Below are positions 45,011 through 53,380 of a stretch of DNA of 64,000 nt, one piece after another. Each line of letters opens with the position of its first letter. Within the stretch, counting starts at the first letter, position 1. The notes below the pieces were generated by a model. That model ran no database searches. It was given only the letters and a program-made list of their open reading frames with translations, and was not told the DNA's origin. Source of the DNA: JBQTJJ01 sp052387235 (lineage in GTDB: Bacteria; Actinomycetota; Acidimicrobiia; Acidimicrobiales; GCA-2861595). The stretch lies in contig JBQTJJ010000001.1 of assembly GCA_052387235.1 (NCBI GenBank), positions 7,688-71,687 on the forward strand, in the 5' to 3' direction. Made by a program: the position numbers and the translations under genes.

Positions 45011-47509
45011 ATGCGCCGGCCCTTCCGGCGGGAGCGCACCGAGCCCGCACCGGCGCCGGCGCCGGCCGCCGCCCCGCCGCCCGCGCCCCCGGCCTCACCG
45101 GACCGGGGCGCCCGCCACGGCCCGTGGGACGAGCTGCCCCGCCTGCGGGCCACGGCCGAGCAGCTGGAGACGACCGCGGCGACAGCGGCGTTCCTTTCCG
45201 AGCTGATCACCCGCCAGCCGGCGCCGGTGGCCCTGCAGCCCCTCAGCCACGACGTCTCGCTCAGCGCGCCGGCCGGCATCGTGCTCGGCATCGCCACCAC
45301 CGTGGAGCGGCGGGGGCCGGACGCGGAGCTGCCCCTCGCCCCTCCCCCACCGCCCGCCGGTGCCCCGGCGGGCCGGTCCACACCGGTCCCGGCGGCCAGG
45401 CGGCCGGCGAGCGACGGACCGGCGGTGCGGGCCAGCGGCGACCGCCGACGGGCCCCGGACCAGGGCCGAATCCGGCCCCTCCCCACCGTGGCGGCCCCGA
45501 CCCGGGCCGGGCCGGCGAGGGCTCCCGCTCCGCCTCCTGACACCGCCATCGGCTCGGCCCCGGCCGGCGAGGCGGGCGGCGAGGGCACGGGGGCGGCGAC
45601 GCTGGGCCGGGCCGGGCGCGCCGCGCCGGTGCCGGCCCGCGCCCCCGGCGACGACCCCGCCGCCCCGCCGGCCGGGCCCGAGCCCACTGCCACCGCGCCC
45701 GACCTGGTGCTGCCCCCCGTGACCGGCACGACTCGGCCCCCGCCCGGCCACGACCGGACCGCCCCCGCGGGCGCGGCCGCCGCCTCGCCGACCGGGCTCG
45801 ACCCCGCCTCGCCGGCCGGGCCCGACCCTGCCCCGCCGGCCGAGCCGGTCCCGGGGCCGGATCCTGCCCCGCCGGCCGAGCCGGGCCCGCGGCCGGCACC
45901 AGCGCTCCGCGAGCCGGCCCCCGTCTCGGTGGACCGGCCCCGCCCGCCGGCCGTCCCGGCGCCGGCCAAGCCCGACCGGCCGCCGCAGCTGCGGGCTCCC
46001 ACCCTGGGGCGCCGAGCCGAGGCCCGGCCCCGCATCGGGCCCCCGATGGCGTCGCCGGCCGGCGGCGCCCAGCGGGCCCCCAAGAAGGTGGGCGGCACGG
46101 CCACCGGAGGCAGCTCGCCCGCCCCGGCCACCGGGCCGGTGGCCAAATCGACCGGCGGCGGCGGGCCCGGCGGCGGGGAACCGATGCTGCCGCCGTCGAC
46201 CCTCCCCGTGCTCAACCCCGGTGGCGACCTCACGGGCGGGGGTGGATCCGGTGCCGGCCCGGGCGGCGAGACGACCGTGTCCGGCGGCGGGAGCTTCGGG
46301 GGCTCCCTCACCGTGGGCGGCGAGGTCACGGCCGGCGGCGGCCTGACGGCCGGGGGCGGCCTGTCGGCGGGCGGCGAGGGTGTGGTCGGCGGAGGGGCCA
46401 CCGTGGGAGGCGGCGTGCTGGCCGGGGGCGACGTCACGGCCGGCGGAGCCGGCACCTTCGGGGGGGCGGCCACGGTGGGCGGCGACCTCTCGGTGGGCGG
46501 GGCCGCATCAGTGGGTGGGGCGGCCGCCGTGGGCGGGGAGATCACGGCCGGCGGGGCCGCCACCGTGGGTGGCTCGGCCACGGTGGGGGCCAACCTGTCG
46601 GTCGGGTCCACCGTCAGCGCCGGCGCCGGCATGTCGGCGCCCACGCTGGCCGTGGGCAGCCTGATCGCCGGCTCGGTGACGGCCGGGTCGGTGGAGGCGG
46701 CCACCATCAGCGGGGGGGGTGGTGGGGGCGCCGGCGGTGGGGCGGCCCGGGCGCCCGACGCCACCGCGCCCCTGGTGAGCCGGCGCCCGCCCCTCACCGA
46801 GCGGGCCCACCGGCCGGAGGACCTGCCCGACGACGTGCGCCGGGACGTGGAAGCGGCGGCCGGCGTCCCCCTGGCCGGCGTGATGGTGCACCGGGGCGCG
46901 GGCGTCGGCATCGAGGCGGGCCGGCGGGAGGCACGGGCCTTCACCGCCGGCGGCGAGGTGTACCTGCCCAGCGAGCACGGCCCCCTCGACCAGGAGCCGG
47001 CCCGGTCACTGCTGGCCCACGAGCTGGTCCACGTCGGCCAGCAGCGCCGCCTCGGCCGGGCCCTCCCCCACGAGGCCACCACGGAGGGCCGCCAGCTGGA
47101 GGCCGGCGCGGCCGACGTGGAGCACCGGGTCTCCACCCTCCCCACCCGGGCCCACCACCCGCCCGGCGACCGCCCGGCCGCGGCCGCCGTCCGGGCCGGC
47201 GTGGCCAGCGAGGCCGGCGACGGCACGGTCCTGTTCTCCCCCCCGCCCGGCGAGGGGCCGGCCGCGACCGGCGCCGCCTCCGTCCCCGTGGCGCGCCCGG
47301 GACCGCAGCGGGCCGCCGGCGACGCCTCCGACACCGGCGCCAGCGCCCCCGCCGCCACCGGCGAGACCACCGGCCCGGCGCCGGCCGGCGCCGGCGACGA
47401 GGACGTCGAGGAGGTCGTCGACAAGCTCTACCGCCCCATCCTCGACCGCCTCCGCCGCGACCTGCTGATCGAGCGGGAGCGGGCCGGGCTCCTGCTGGAC
47501 CGGAGGTAG
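45011..47509 (+). CDS. Large DUF4157 protein with proline-rich arm and hexapeptide-repeat segment
   Basis: The product is 832 residues. A short folded N-terminus (about 35-105, LPRLRATAEQLETTAATAAF) is followed by about 300 residues of Pro/Ala/Gly-rich disorder. From about residue 427 to 540 there is a six-residue periodicity (ATVGGD, LSVGGA, ASVGGA, AAVGGE, ITAGGA, ATVGGS), the pattern of a beta-solenoid. The DUF4157 domain follows (about 590-720) with SLLAHELVHVGQQ, zinc motif HELVH at 670-674. The end is disordered with a final helix. It lies between the tube and second-tube genes. It could be a baseplate-attached or cargo protein; no classical tape measure is otherwise present. Confidence 0.72.
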   Translation: MRRPFRRERTEPAPAPAPAAAPPPAPPASPDRGARHGPWDELPRLRATAEQLETTAATAAFLSELITRQPAPVALQPLSHDVSLSAPAGIVLGIATTVERRGPDAELPLAPPPPPAGAPAGRSTPVPAARRPASDGPAVRASGDRRRAPDQGRIRPLPTVAAPTRAGPARAPAPPPDTAIGSAPAGEAGGEGTGAATLGRAGRAAPVPARAPGDDPAAPPAGPEPTATAPDLVLPPVTGTTRPPPGHDRTAPAGAAAASPTGLDPASPAGPDPAPPAEPVPGPDPAPPAEPGPRPAPALREPAPVSVDRPRPPAVPAPAKPDRPPQLRAPTLGRRAEARPRIGPPMASPAGGAQRAPKKVGGTATGGSSPAPATGPVAKSTGGGGPGGGEPMLPPSTLPVLNPGGDLTGGGGSGAGPGGETTVSGGGSFGGSLTVGGEVTAGGGLTAGGGLSAGGEGVVGGGATVGGGVLAGGDVTAGGAGTFGGAATVGGDLSVGGAASVGGAAAVGGEITAGGAATVGGSATVGANLSVGSTVSAGAGMSAPTLAVGSLIAGSVTAGSVEAATISGGGGGGAGGGAARAPDATAPLVSRRPPLTERAHRPEDLPDDVRRDVEAAAGVPLAGVMVHRGAGVGIEAGRREARAFTAGGEVYLPSEHGPLDQEPARSLLAHELVHVGQQRRLGRALPHEATTEGRQLEAGAADVEHRVSTLPTRAHHPPGDRPAAAAVRAGVASEAGDGTVLFSPPPGEGPAATGAASVPVARPGPQRAAGDASDTGASAPAATGETTGPAPAGAGDEDVEEVVDKLYRPILDRLRRDLLIERERAGLLLDRR

Positions 47510-47513
47510 GGAG

Positions 47514-47948
47514 GTGGCGGCGTCGAAGGACCCGGGCCTGGCCATCCGCTACGAGGTGAAGGTCGACGGCGTGGACCTGGGCGCCTTCACCGAGTGCGAC
47601 GGGCTGGCCGGCGAGTACGAGGTCCTCGAGTACCCGGAGGGCGGCAACAACGGCTTCGTCCACCGCCTCCCGGGCCGCCTCAAGCACACCAACGTCACGC
47701 TGAAGCGGCCCATCGACGCCGAGTCCGGGAAGCTGGCCGCCTGGTTCAGCAGCCTCAAGGACGCGGTGAGCCGCAAGACGGCCTCGATCACCGTCTACGA
47801 CGGCAACAAGAAGAAGATCGCGGGCTGGAGCCTGGTGGGGGTCTGGCCGGCCAGGTACAGCGGCCCGAAGCTGTCGTCCACCGACGAGGGCGTGGCCATC
47901 GAGACCCTGGAGCTGGTCCACGACGGCTTCACCCACGAGGGCGGCTGA
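47514..47948 (+). CDS. Second tube/tube-initiator protein (gp19-like, Afp5/Pvc5 type)
   Basis: The product is 144 residues from a GTG. IRYEVKVDGVDLGAFTECDG, GGNNGFVHRLPGRLKHTNVT, LKRPIDAESGKLAAWF and VAIETLELVHDGF show the gp19-like tube fold. It differs from the main tube protein at 43987 and precedes the LysM hub gene, the place of the tube initiator or adaptor in eCIS that joins spike to tube. It ends 3 bp before the next start. Confidence 0.9.
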   Translation: MAASKDPGLAIRYEVKVDGVDLGAFTECDGLAGEYEVLEYPEGGNNGFVHRLPGRLKHTNVTLKRPIDAESGKLAAWFSSLKDAVSRKTASITVYDGNKKKIAGWSLVGVWPARYSGPKLSSTDEGVAIETLELVHDGFTHEGG

Positions 47949-47951
47949 CCG

Positions 47952-48614
47952 GTGCCCGCCCTCGACAAGGCCTACCTGGCGGTGCAGGGATCGGGCGACC
48001 GGCTCGAGTTCGCCTTCAACCCCACCGAGGTCGACCTGGCCAAGTCCTCGCAGTGGAAGGACTCCAAGAACAAGGGCGCCAAGAAGGCGCCACCCAAGGA
48101 GTTCATCGGCACCAACGCCCGCACGCTGGCCATGGAGCTGCTGTTCGACGGGTGGAACGACGGGAGCGGCGACGTGTCGGCCGCGGTGGAGAAGCTGTTC
48201 ACCTGGACCTGCCCCACCGAGGAGTCGCTCAGCAACAACAAGCCGCAGCCGCCCGTGGTGGTCCTGCACTGGGGCGCGACCTCCTACTTCGAGGTCTACG
48301 TCAAGCAGGTCCAGGCCAAGTACACGCTGTTCGACCAGCAGGGCCACCCGGTGCGGGCCACCGTCAAGGTGACCCTGGAGGAGCTGCCCCAGAACCCGGC
48401 CGCCCAGAACCCGTCCTCGGGCGGCGTACCCGGCCGGCGCACGTACCAGATGACGGCCGGCGACACCCTGCAGTCGGTGGCCTACCGCGAGTACCGCCGG
48501 CCCCAGTACTGGCGGGCCCTGGCCGAGGTCAACGGCATCGACGACCCGATCCGGGTGCGGCCCGGGACCCAGCTGCTCGTCCCGCCCGCCACCGAAGCGG
48601 CCCGGCTGTCGTAG
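47952..48614 (+). CDS. LysM baseplate hub protein (Afp7/Pvc7-like)
   Basis: The product is 220 residues from a GTG. The N-terminal 145 residues (LEFAFNPTEVDLAKSSQWKD, ALVP-like TLAMELLFDGWNDGSGDVSA, VVLHWGATSYFEVYVKQVQA) match the gp53-like hub family of contractile systems. A LysM domain ends the protein (YQMTAGDTLQSVAYREYRRP through RPGTQLLVPP). In particles this protein encircles the tube/spike junction. Here LysM is a structural element rather than a wall hydrolase. Confidence 0.9.
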   Translation: MPALDKAYLAVQGSGDRLEFAFNPTEVDLAKSSQWKDSKNKGAKKAPPKEFIGTNARTLAMELLFDGWNDGSGDVSAAVEKLFTWTCPTEESLSNNKPQPPVVVLHWGATSYFEVYVKQVQAKYTLFDQQGHPVRATVKVTLEELPQNPAAQNPSSGGVPGRRTYQMTAGDTLQSVAYREYRRPQYWRALAEVNGIDDPIRVRPGTQLLVPPATEAARLS

Positions 48615-48624
48615 GGGGAGGAGC

Positions 48625-50358
48625 GTGCCCGACACCCAGCAGTTCGGAGCCAAGCCGGTGATCGAGATCGACGGCAGCCCCCTGCCATCGAGCGTGGAGC
48701 CGGCCCTGGAGGAGGTGGTGGTGGACGACCACCTCCACCTGCCCGACATGTTCCTGCTGCGGCTGCGCGACGACGGCAAGGACGTGTTCCGGCAGCTGGC
48801 GGTGCGCATCGGCAGCAGGGTCACCATCTCGGCCACCCCCGTCGGCGACGGGCGCCAGGACCCGCTCATCGTGGGCGAGGTCACCGCCCTGGAGGCCGAG
48901 TACGACAAGACCGGGACCCACGCACTGGTACGCGGCTACGACCTGTCCCACCGGCTGTGCCGGGGCCGCAGGACCCAGACCTTCAACGACGTCACCGACT
49001 CCGACCTGGCCGCCCAGATCGCCGAGGGGGCCGGCCTCGACCTGGGCCACGTCGACGCCACCTCCACCACCTACGAGCACGTGTCCCAGGTGAACGTCAA
49101 CGACTGGGAGTTCCTCAAGGCCCGGGCCCGGGAGATCGGCTACGAGGTTGCGGTGGTGCTGGGCAAGTTCGAGTGGCGGCGCCCCGCCGAGTCGTCGGCC
49201 GGCCCGGGCGAGTCGGGCGTGGAGCCGGGAGAGCCCACCCAGCTGGTGCTGGGCTCCAACCTCGAGTGGTTCCGGCCCCGGGTGACGGCCGGCGAGCAGG
49301 TGAAGGAGGCCCAGGTGCGGGGGTGGGACCCCACCACCAAGCAGAAGGTGGTGGCCACTGCCGCGGCCGCCACGACCAGCGCGTCGGTGGGCCTGGGGCC
49401 GGCCGAGCTGGCCGGCACCTTCGGCAACCCCACCTACGTGTGCGTCGACCTGCCCCTGGCCACCCAGGCCGAGGCCGACGCCGCCGCCGCCGCCCTCATC
49501 GAGCAGATCGGCAGCGTCCACTGCGAGGCCGACGGCGTCGCCCAGGGCAACCCGAAGCTCCGGGCCGGCACGGCCGTGAGCGTGTCGCTGGCGGGCTGGC
49601 CCTACGACGGCCGCTACACCATCACGTCCTCCCGCCACTGCTACAGCCCCGGCGGGTACCGGTCGCACTTCCAGGTGAGCGGGCGCAACGAGCGCTCCCT
49701 GCTGGGCCTGGCCTCCATGGGCGCCACCAAGGGCAACGGCAGCGCGGGCGGGCCGCCCATGTACGGCGTGGTGATCGCCCAGGTCACCGACCTCGACGAC
49801 CCCGAGGAGCTGGGCCGGGTCAAGCTGGCCATGCCCTGGCTGTCGGACACGTACGAGTCCTGGTGGGCCCGCGTGGTGCAGCTCGGGGCCGGCGACCAGC
49901 GGGGGGCGGTCTGGCTCCCGGAGGTGGACGACGAGGTGCTCGTGGCCTTCGAGCACGGCGACGTGCGCCGGCCCTACGTCATCGGCAGCCTGTGGAACGG
50001 CGTGGACAGGCCGAACCTGGGCTCGCGCCTGTTCGACCACGGCGCCGTGAAGCGGCGTGGCTTCGTGTCCAAGAAGGGCCACCGCCTGGTGTTCTTCGAC
50101 GACGACGGCAAGTCGGGAGTGGCCACCATCACGGCTGACGACGGACTGCGCATCTCGCTCAACCAGACCGAGACGACGATCAAGGTGACCAGCTCGGGCA
50201 AGGTCGAGATCCAGGGCACGGGCGAGGTCTCCATCACGTCCAGCAGCAACGTCACGGTGGAGGCCACCGGCAAGCTCGACCTCAAGGGGTCGGCCGGCGT
50301 CAGCATCGACGGCGGCCCCCAGGTGGCCATCACCGGCGGGGTGGTGAAGCTCAATTGA
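48625..50358 (+). CDS. Spike protein (VgrG/gp5-gp27-like, Afp8/Pvc8)
   Basis: The product is 577 residues from a GTG with GGGGAGGAG upstream. The N-terminal gp27-like part has LALGYDLSHR-like GYDLSHRLCRGRRTQTFNDV and VNDWEFLKARAREIGYEVAV. An OB-fold spike base (about 370-460) has YGVVIAQVTDLDDPEELGRV and VKLAMPWLSDTYESWWARVV. The C-terminal roughly 70 residues are a short-period beta-helix (GKVEIQGTGEVSITSSSNVT). It is the trimeric central spike; the PAAR-like protein at 33040 should sit on its tip. Confidence 0.93.
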   Translation: MPDTQQFGAKPVIEIDGSPLPSSVEPALEEVVVDDHLHLPDMFLLRLRDDGKDVFRQLAVRIGSRVTISATPVGDGRQDPLIVGEVTALEAEYDKTGTHALVRGYDLSHRLCRGRRTQTFNDVTDSDLAAQIAEGAGLDLGHVDATSTTYEHVSQVNVNDWEFLKARAREIGYEVAVVLGKFEWRRPAESSAGPGESGVEPGEPTQLVLGSNLEWFRPRVTAGEQVKEAQVRGWDPTTKQKVVATAAAATTSASVGLGPAELAGTFGNPTYVCVDLPLATQAEADAAAAALIEQIGSVHCEADGVAQGNPKLRAGTAVSVSLAGWPYDGRYTITSSRHCYSPGGYRSHFQVSGRNERSLLGLASMGATKGNGSAGGPPMYGVVIAQVTDLDDPEELGRVKLAMPWLSDTYESWWARVVQLGAGDQRGAVWLPEVDDEVLVAFEHGDVRRPYVIGSLWNGVDRPNLGSRLFDHGAVKRRGFVSKKGHRLVFFDDDGKSGVATITADDGLRISLNQTETTIKVTSSGKVEIQGTGEVSITSSSNVTVEATGKLDLKGSAGVSIDGGPQVAITGGVVKLN

Positions 50359-50366
50359 CGGCGGCG

Positions 50367-50419
50367 GATGGGGCTGGGGCCCCCATCTCGGCGAGGAGGC
50401 TGGGGTTGGGGCCCCAGCC
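50367..50419. promoter_or_regulatory. Two consecutive hairpins between spike and gp25 genes
   Basis: The 73-bp gap holds GATGGGG (50367-50373) pairing with CCCCATC (50381-50387), and GGCTGGGG (50398-50405) pairing with CCCCAGCC (50412-50419). The two G-rich units share a GCTGGGG core. The second hairpin ends 12 nt before the TTG start of the gp25 gene, so it may reduce expression of the baseplate genes relative to the spike or occlude the ribosome site. Confidence 0.45.
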
Positions 50420-50431
50420 GGGGAGAGAACA

Positions 50432-50824
50432 TTGAGTAGTGAGTTCATTGGCGCGGGGTGGGCCTATCCCGTTCGCACGGACGCGACCGGGGGCATCGCC
50501 CTGGTGTCGGGGGACCGGGAACTGGCCGAGAGCATCCGGCTCATCCTGGGCACGGCCTACGGCGACCGGCCCATGCGGCCCGAGTTCGGCTGCGCCATCC
50601 ACGACTTCGTGTTCTCCCCCGCCGACACCGGGATGGCCGGCCTCATCGCCTACGAGGTCCAGGCCTCGCTGGCCCGCTGGGAGCCCCGCATCGTGGTGCA
50701 GGGGGTGGACGTGAGCTTCGACCCGGACCGGCCCGTCGTCTACATCGACCTGCGCTACTCCACCAGCGACGCCAACGACCCCCGCAACCTCGTCTTCCCC
50801 TTCTACTACCTGCCGGAGGAGTGA
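50432..50824 (+). CDS. Baseplate wedge protein, gp25-like (Afp9/Pvc9)
   Basis: The product is 130 residues from a rare TTG start preceded by GGGGAGAG. GDRELAESIRLILGTAYGDR, PMRPEFGCAIHDFVFSP and VVYIDLRYSTSDANDPRNLV with a final FPFYYL match the gp25/gpW baseplate family. Gp25 contains the EPR-like core (here MRPEFG) that anchors the sheath to the baseplate. It ends 1 bp before the next start, so translation is coupled. Confidence 0.92.
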   Translation: MSSEFIGAGWAYPVRTDATGGIALVSGDRELAESIRLILGTAYGDRPMRPEFGCAIHDFVFSPADTGMAGLIAYEVQASLARWEPRIVVQGVDVSFDPDRPVVYIDLRYSTSDANDPRNLVFPFYYLPEE

Positions 50825-50825
50825 G

Positions 50826-52766
50826 ATGGCGCTCCCCGCCCCCAACCTCGACGACCGCCGCTTCCAGGACCTCGTCGACGACTGCAAGCGGCTGGTGCAG
50901 CAGCGGTGCCCCGAGTGGACCGACCACAACGTCCACGACCCCGGGGTCACGCTTCTCGAGACCTTCGCCTGGCTGGCCGACCAGCTCCTCTACCGGCTCA
51001 ACCGGGTGCCGGACAAGAACTACGTGAAGTTCCTGGAGCTGGTGGGCGTGCGCCTGTTCCCGCCCAACGCGGCCCGGGCCGGCGTCACCTTCTGGCTGTC
51101 GGCGCCGCGGCCCGACACCGTCCGCATCCCGTCGGGCACGCGGGTGGCCACGCCCCGCGCCGGCTCCGAGGAGCTGGTGGCCTTCACGACCCTGGACGAC
51201 GTCGACGTCGTCCCCTGCCGGGTCGCCCACGTCCTGTCCACCGTGGCCGAGGGGGCCTACCGCCACCACGACGACGCCCTCGGGCTGGAGCAGGAGTTCG
51301 CCTGCTTCGACCAGGTCCCCAAACCCGGCGACAGCCTGCTGGTCGGCCTGGACGACGCCGTCCCGTCCTGCGCCGTGGTGGTGCGCTTCGACGCGCGCAT
51401 CGAAGGCATAGGCGTCGACCCCGACCGGCCGCCGCTGGCGTGGGAGGCGTGGGACGGCGAGGGCTGGGCCGCCTGCCAGCTGGACACCGACACCACCGGC
51501 GGCATCAACCGGGCCGGCGACGTCGTGCTCCACGTGCCGCCCAGCCACACCACGGCCATCGTCGACCGGCTCCGGGCCGGGTGGCTGCGGGCCCGGGTGC
51601 TGGAGGCAGAGGACGACCAGCCCGCCTACAGCGCCTCGCCGTCGGTGCAGCGCCTGTCGGCGTTCACCATCGGAGCCACCACGCCGGCTGTCAACGCCGA
51701 GGTGGTGGAGGACGAGGTGCTCGGGTTCTCCGACGGCACGCCCGGGCAGTGCTTCCGGGTGAGCCGGCTGCCCATCGTCCCGGTGGGCGACCCCGTGGTG
51801 GTCGAGGTGGCGGGCGACGACTGGGAGCCGTGGGAGGAGGTCGAGGACTGGGCGTCGAGCGGGCCCGACGACGCCCGCTTCGTGGTCGACCGTGTCAGCG
51901 GTGAGGTGCGCTTCGGCCCGGCCGTGCGCCAGCCCGACGGCACCGTGACCTCCTACGGCCGGGTCCCGCCCAAGGGCGCGGCCGTGCGCATCCGCTCCTA
52001 CCGCACCGGCGGAGGCCAGCGGGGCAACGTGGCCCGGCGCAGCCTCACCGTGCTCAAGTCCTCGATCCCGTTCGTGGCGCGCGTCGAGAACCGGTCCGCG
52101 GCCTCGGGCGGCCGGGACGGCGAGACGGTGGGGAACGCCAAGGAGCGGGGGCCCATCACCCTTCGGTCGAGGGGCCGGGCCGTCACGGCCGAGGACTTCG
52201 AGTCCATCGCCGGCCAGGCCGCGCTGGAGGTTGCCCGGACCCGCTGCACGCCGGTCACCGACGGCGACGGCGGGAGCGGCGTGCGCGTGCTGATCGTCCC
52301 CCACGCCACCGACGACCGGGGCCGCCTCTCGTTCGGTCAGATGGTGCCGGCCGACGAGACCTACCAGAAGGTGGCCGCCGCCCTGGACGAGCGCCGCATC
52401 GTGGGCACGCGGGTGGTGGTGGAGCCGCCCGAGTACATGGGCGTCACCGTGGTGGCCCGCCTGCGGCCCCACCCGTCGGCCAACCAGGCCCGCCTCCGCG
52501 AGGCCGCCCTGGAGGCGCTGTTCGGCTACTTCCACCCGCTGCGGGGCGGACCCGACGGGGATGGTTGGCCGTTCGGCCGGCCCGTCCACGTGGGCGAGGT
52601 CTACGCCGTGCTCCAGGGCCTGCCCGGGCTCGGCATCATCGAGGACGCCCGCCTGTTCACCGCCAACCCGGCCACCATCGAGCGGGGCCGCGACGCCGTG
52701 CCGCGCATCGACCTGGAGCCCAACCAGCTCGTCTTCTCCGTGGACCACCAGGTGGTCCTCCGGTGA
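50826..52766 (+). CDS. Baseplate J-like wedge protein (Afp11/Pvc11, gp6-like)
   Basis: The product is 646 residues. The N-terminus RRFQDLVDDCKRLVQQRCPE, WTDHNVHDPGVTLLETFAWL and ADQLLYRLNRVPDKNYVKFL is diagnostic of the putative baseplate assembly (J/gp6-like) family in eCIS. The C-terminal half has RGRAVTAEDFESIAGQA, typical of baseplate J proteins, then EYMGVTVVARLRPHPSANQA. It forms the wedges that dimerise into the iris of the baseplate. Length is shorter than many eCIS homologues. Confidence 0.92.
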   Translation: MALPAPNLDDRRFQDLVDDCKRLVQQRCPEWTDHNVHDPGVTLLETFAWLADQLLYRLNRVPDKNYVKFLELVGVRLFPPNAARAGVTFWLSAPRPDTVRIPSGTRVATPRAGSEELVAFTTLDDVDVVPCRVAHVLSTVAEGAYRHHDDALGLEQEFACFDQVPKPGDSLLVGLDDAVPSCAVVVRFDARIEGIGVDPDRPPLAWEAWDGEGWAACQLDTDTTGGINRAGDVVLHVPPSHTTAIVDRLRAGWLRARVLEAEDDQPAYSASPSVQRLSAFTIGATTPAVNAEVVEDEVLGFSDGTPGQCFRVSRLPIVPVGDPVVVEVAGDDWEPWEEVEDWASSGPDDARFVVDRVSGEVRFGPAVRQPDGTVTSYGRVPPKGAAVRIRSYRTGGGQRGNVARRSLTVLKSSIPFVARVENRSAASGGRDGETVGNAKERGPITLRSRGRAVTAEDFESIAGQAALEVARTRCTPVTDGDGGSGVRVLIVPHATDDRGRLSFGQMVPADETYQKVAAALDERRIVGTRVVVEPPEYMGVTVVARLRPHPSANQARLREAALEALFGYFHPLRGGPDGDGWPFGRPVHVGEVYAVLQGLPGLGIIEDARLFTANPATIERGRDAVPRIDLEPNQLVFSVDHQVVLR

Positions 52767-52818
52767 CGGCCGGGGTGGGTACGATCGTGGCCGCGGCGGC
52801 CGGGAGGGGGTCGATGGC

Positions 52819-53361
52819 GTGCGAGGGCTGATCGAGGGCCTGGCCAGCCCCCACCCGCTCGAACCCATGCTGCCCCCCATGTTGCGGGGCGAGGACTTCC
52901 TGGAGCGCTTCACCGGTGCCCTCGACGATGTGCTGGCACCGGCCTTGTGCGCCCTCGACAACCTGCCCGCCTACCTCGACCCGGTGCTGGCGCCGCCCGA
53001 CTTCCTGGCCTGGCTCGGCAGCTGGTTGGGGATGGACCTCGACGACGACTGGCCGCTCGACCGGCGCCGCACCATGGTCGCCCACGCCGCCGGTCTGTAC
53101 GAGCGGCGCGGGACGGTGTCCGGACTGGCCGACCTGGTGGCCCTGTACACGGGGGCGGGGCCGGAGATCGTGGAGGGCGGCGGGGTCTCGTGGTCGGCCA
53201 CACCGGGCGGCAGCCTCCCGGGCACGGGGTCCCCGCTCGTCCTGGTACGGGCCCGCTTCGCGGGCGACCCGCCAACCGACACCGACCTGGCCCGTATCGA
53301 CGGGCTGGTGGCGGCGGCCAAGCCGGCCCATCTCCAGCACACCGTGGAGGTCCTGCCGTGA
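52819..53361 (+). CDS. Phage tail protein I-like baseplate protein (Afp12-like region)
   Basis: The product is 180 residues from a GTG at 52819 (GGGAGGGGG upstream), 52 bp after the J-like gene. LEPMLPPMLRGEDFLERFTG, APPDFLAWLGSWLGMDLDDD and GLYERRGTVSGLADLVALYT match the P2 gpI/tail protein I family used in eCIS baseplates. It is expected to bind the wedge protein and carry peripheral elements. No tail-fibre gene follows, unlike in Afp and PVC. Confidence 0.9.
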   Translation: MRGLIEGLASPHPLEPMLPPMLRGEDFLERFTGALDDVLAPALCALDNLPAYLDPVLAPPDFLAWLGSWLGMDLDDDWPLDRRRTMVAHAAGLYERRGTVSGLADLVALYTGAGPEIVEGGGVSWSATPGGSLPGTGSPLVLVRARFAGDPPTDTDLARIDGLVAAAKPAHLQHTVEVLP

Positions 53362-53380
53362 ACGAGAGGGCTGGCGGCCG

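Noticed and set aside
44734..47424. An 896-residue minus-strand open frame opposite the large DUF4157 gene
   Set aside because: It mirrors the Pro/Ala-rich and Gly-repeat coding of the plus strand; the plus strand contains the HELVH domain and fits the operon.
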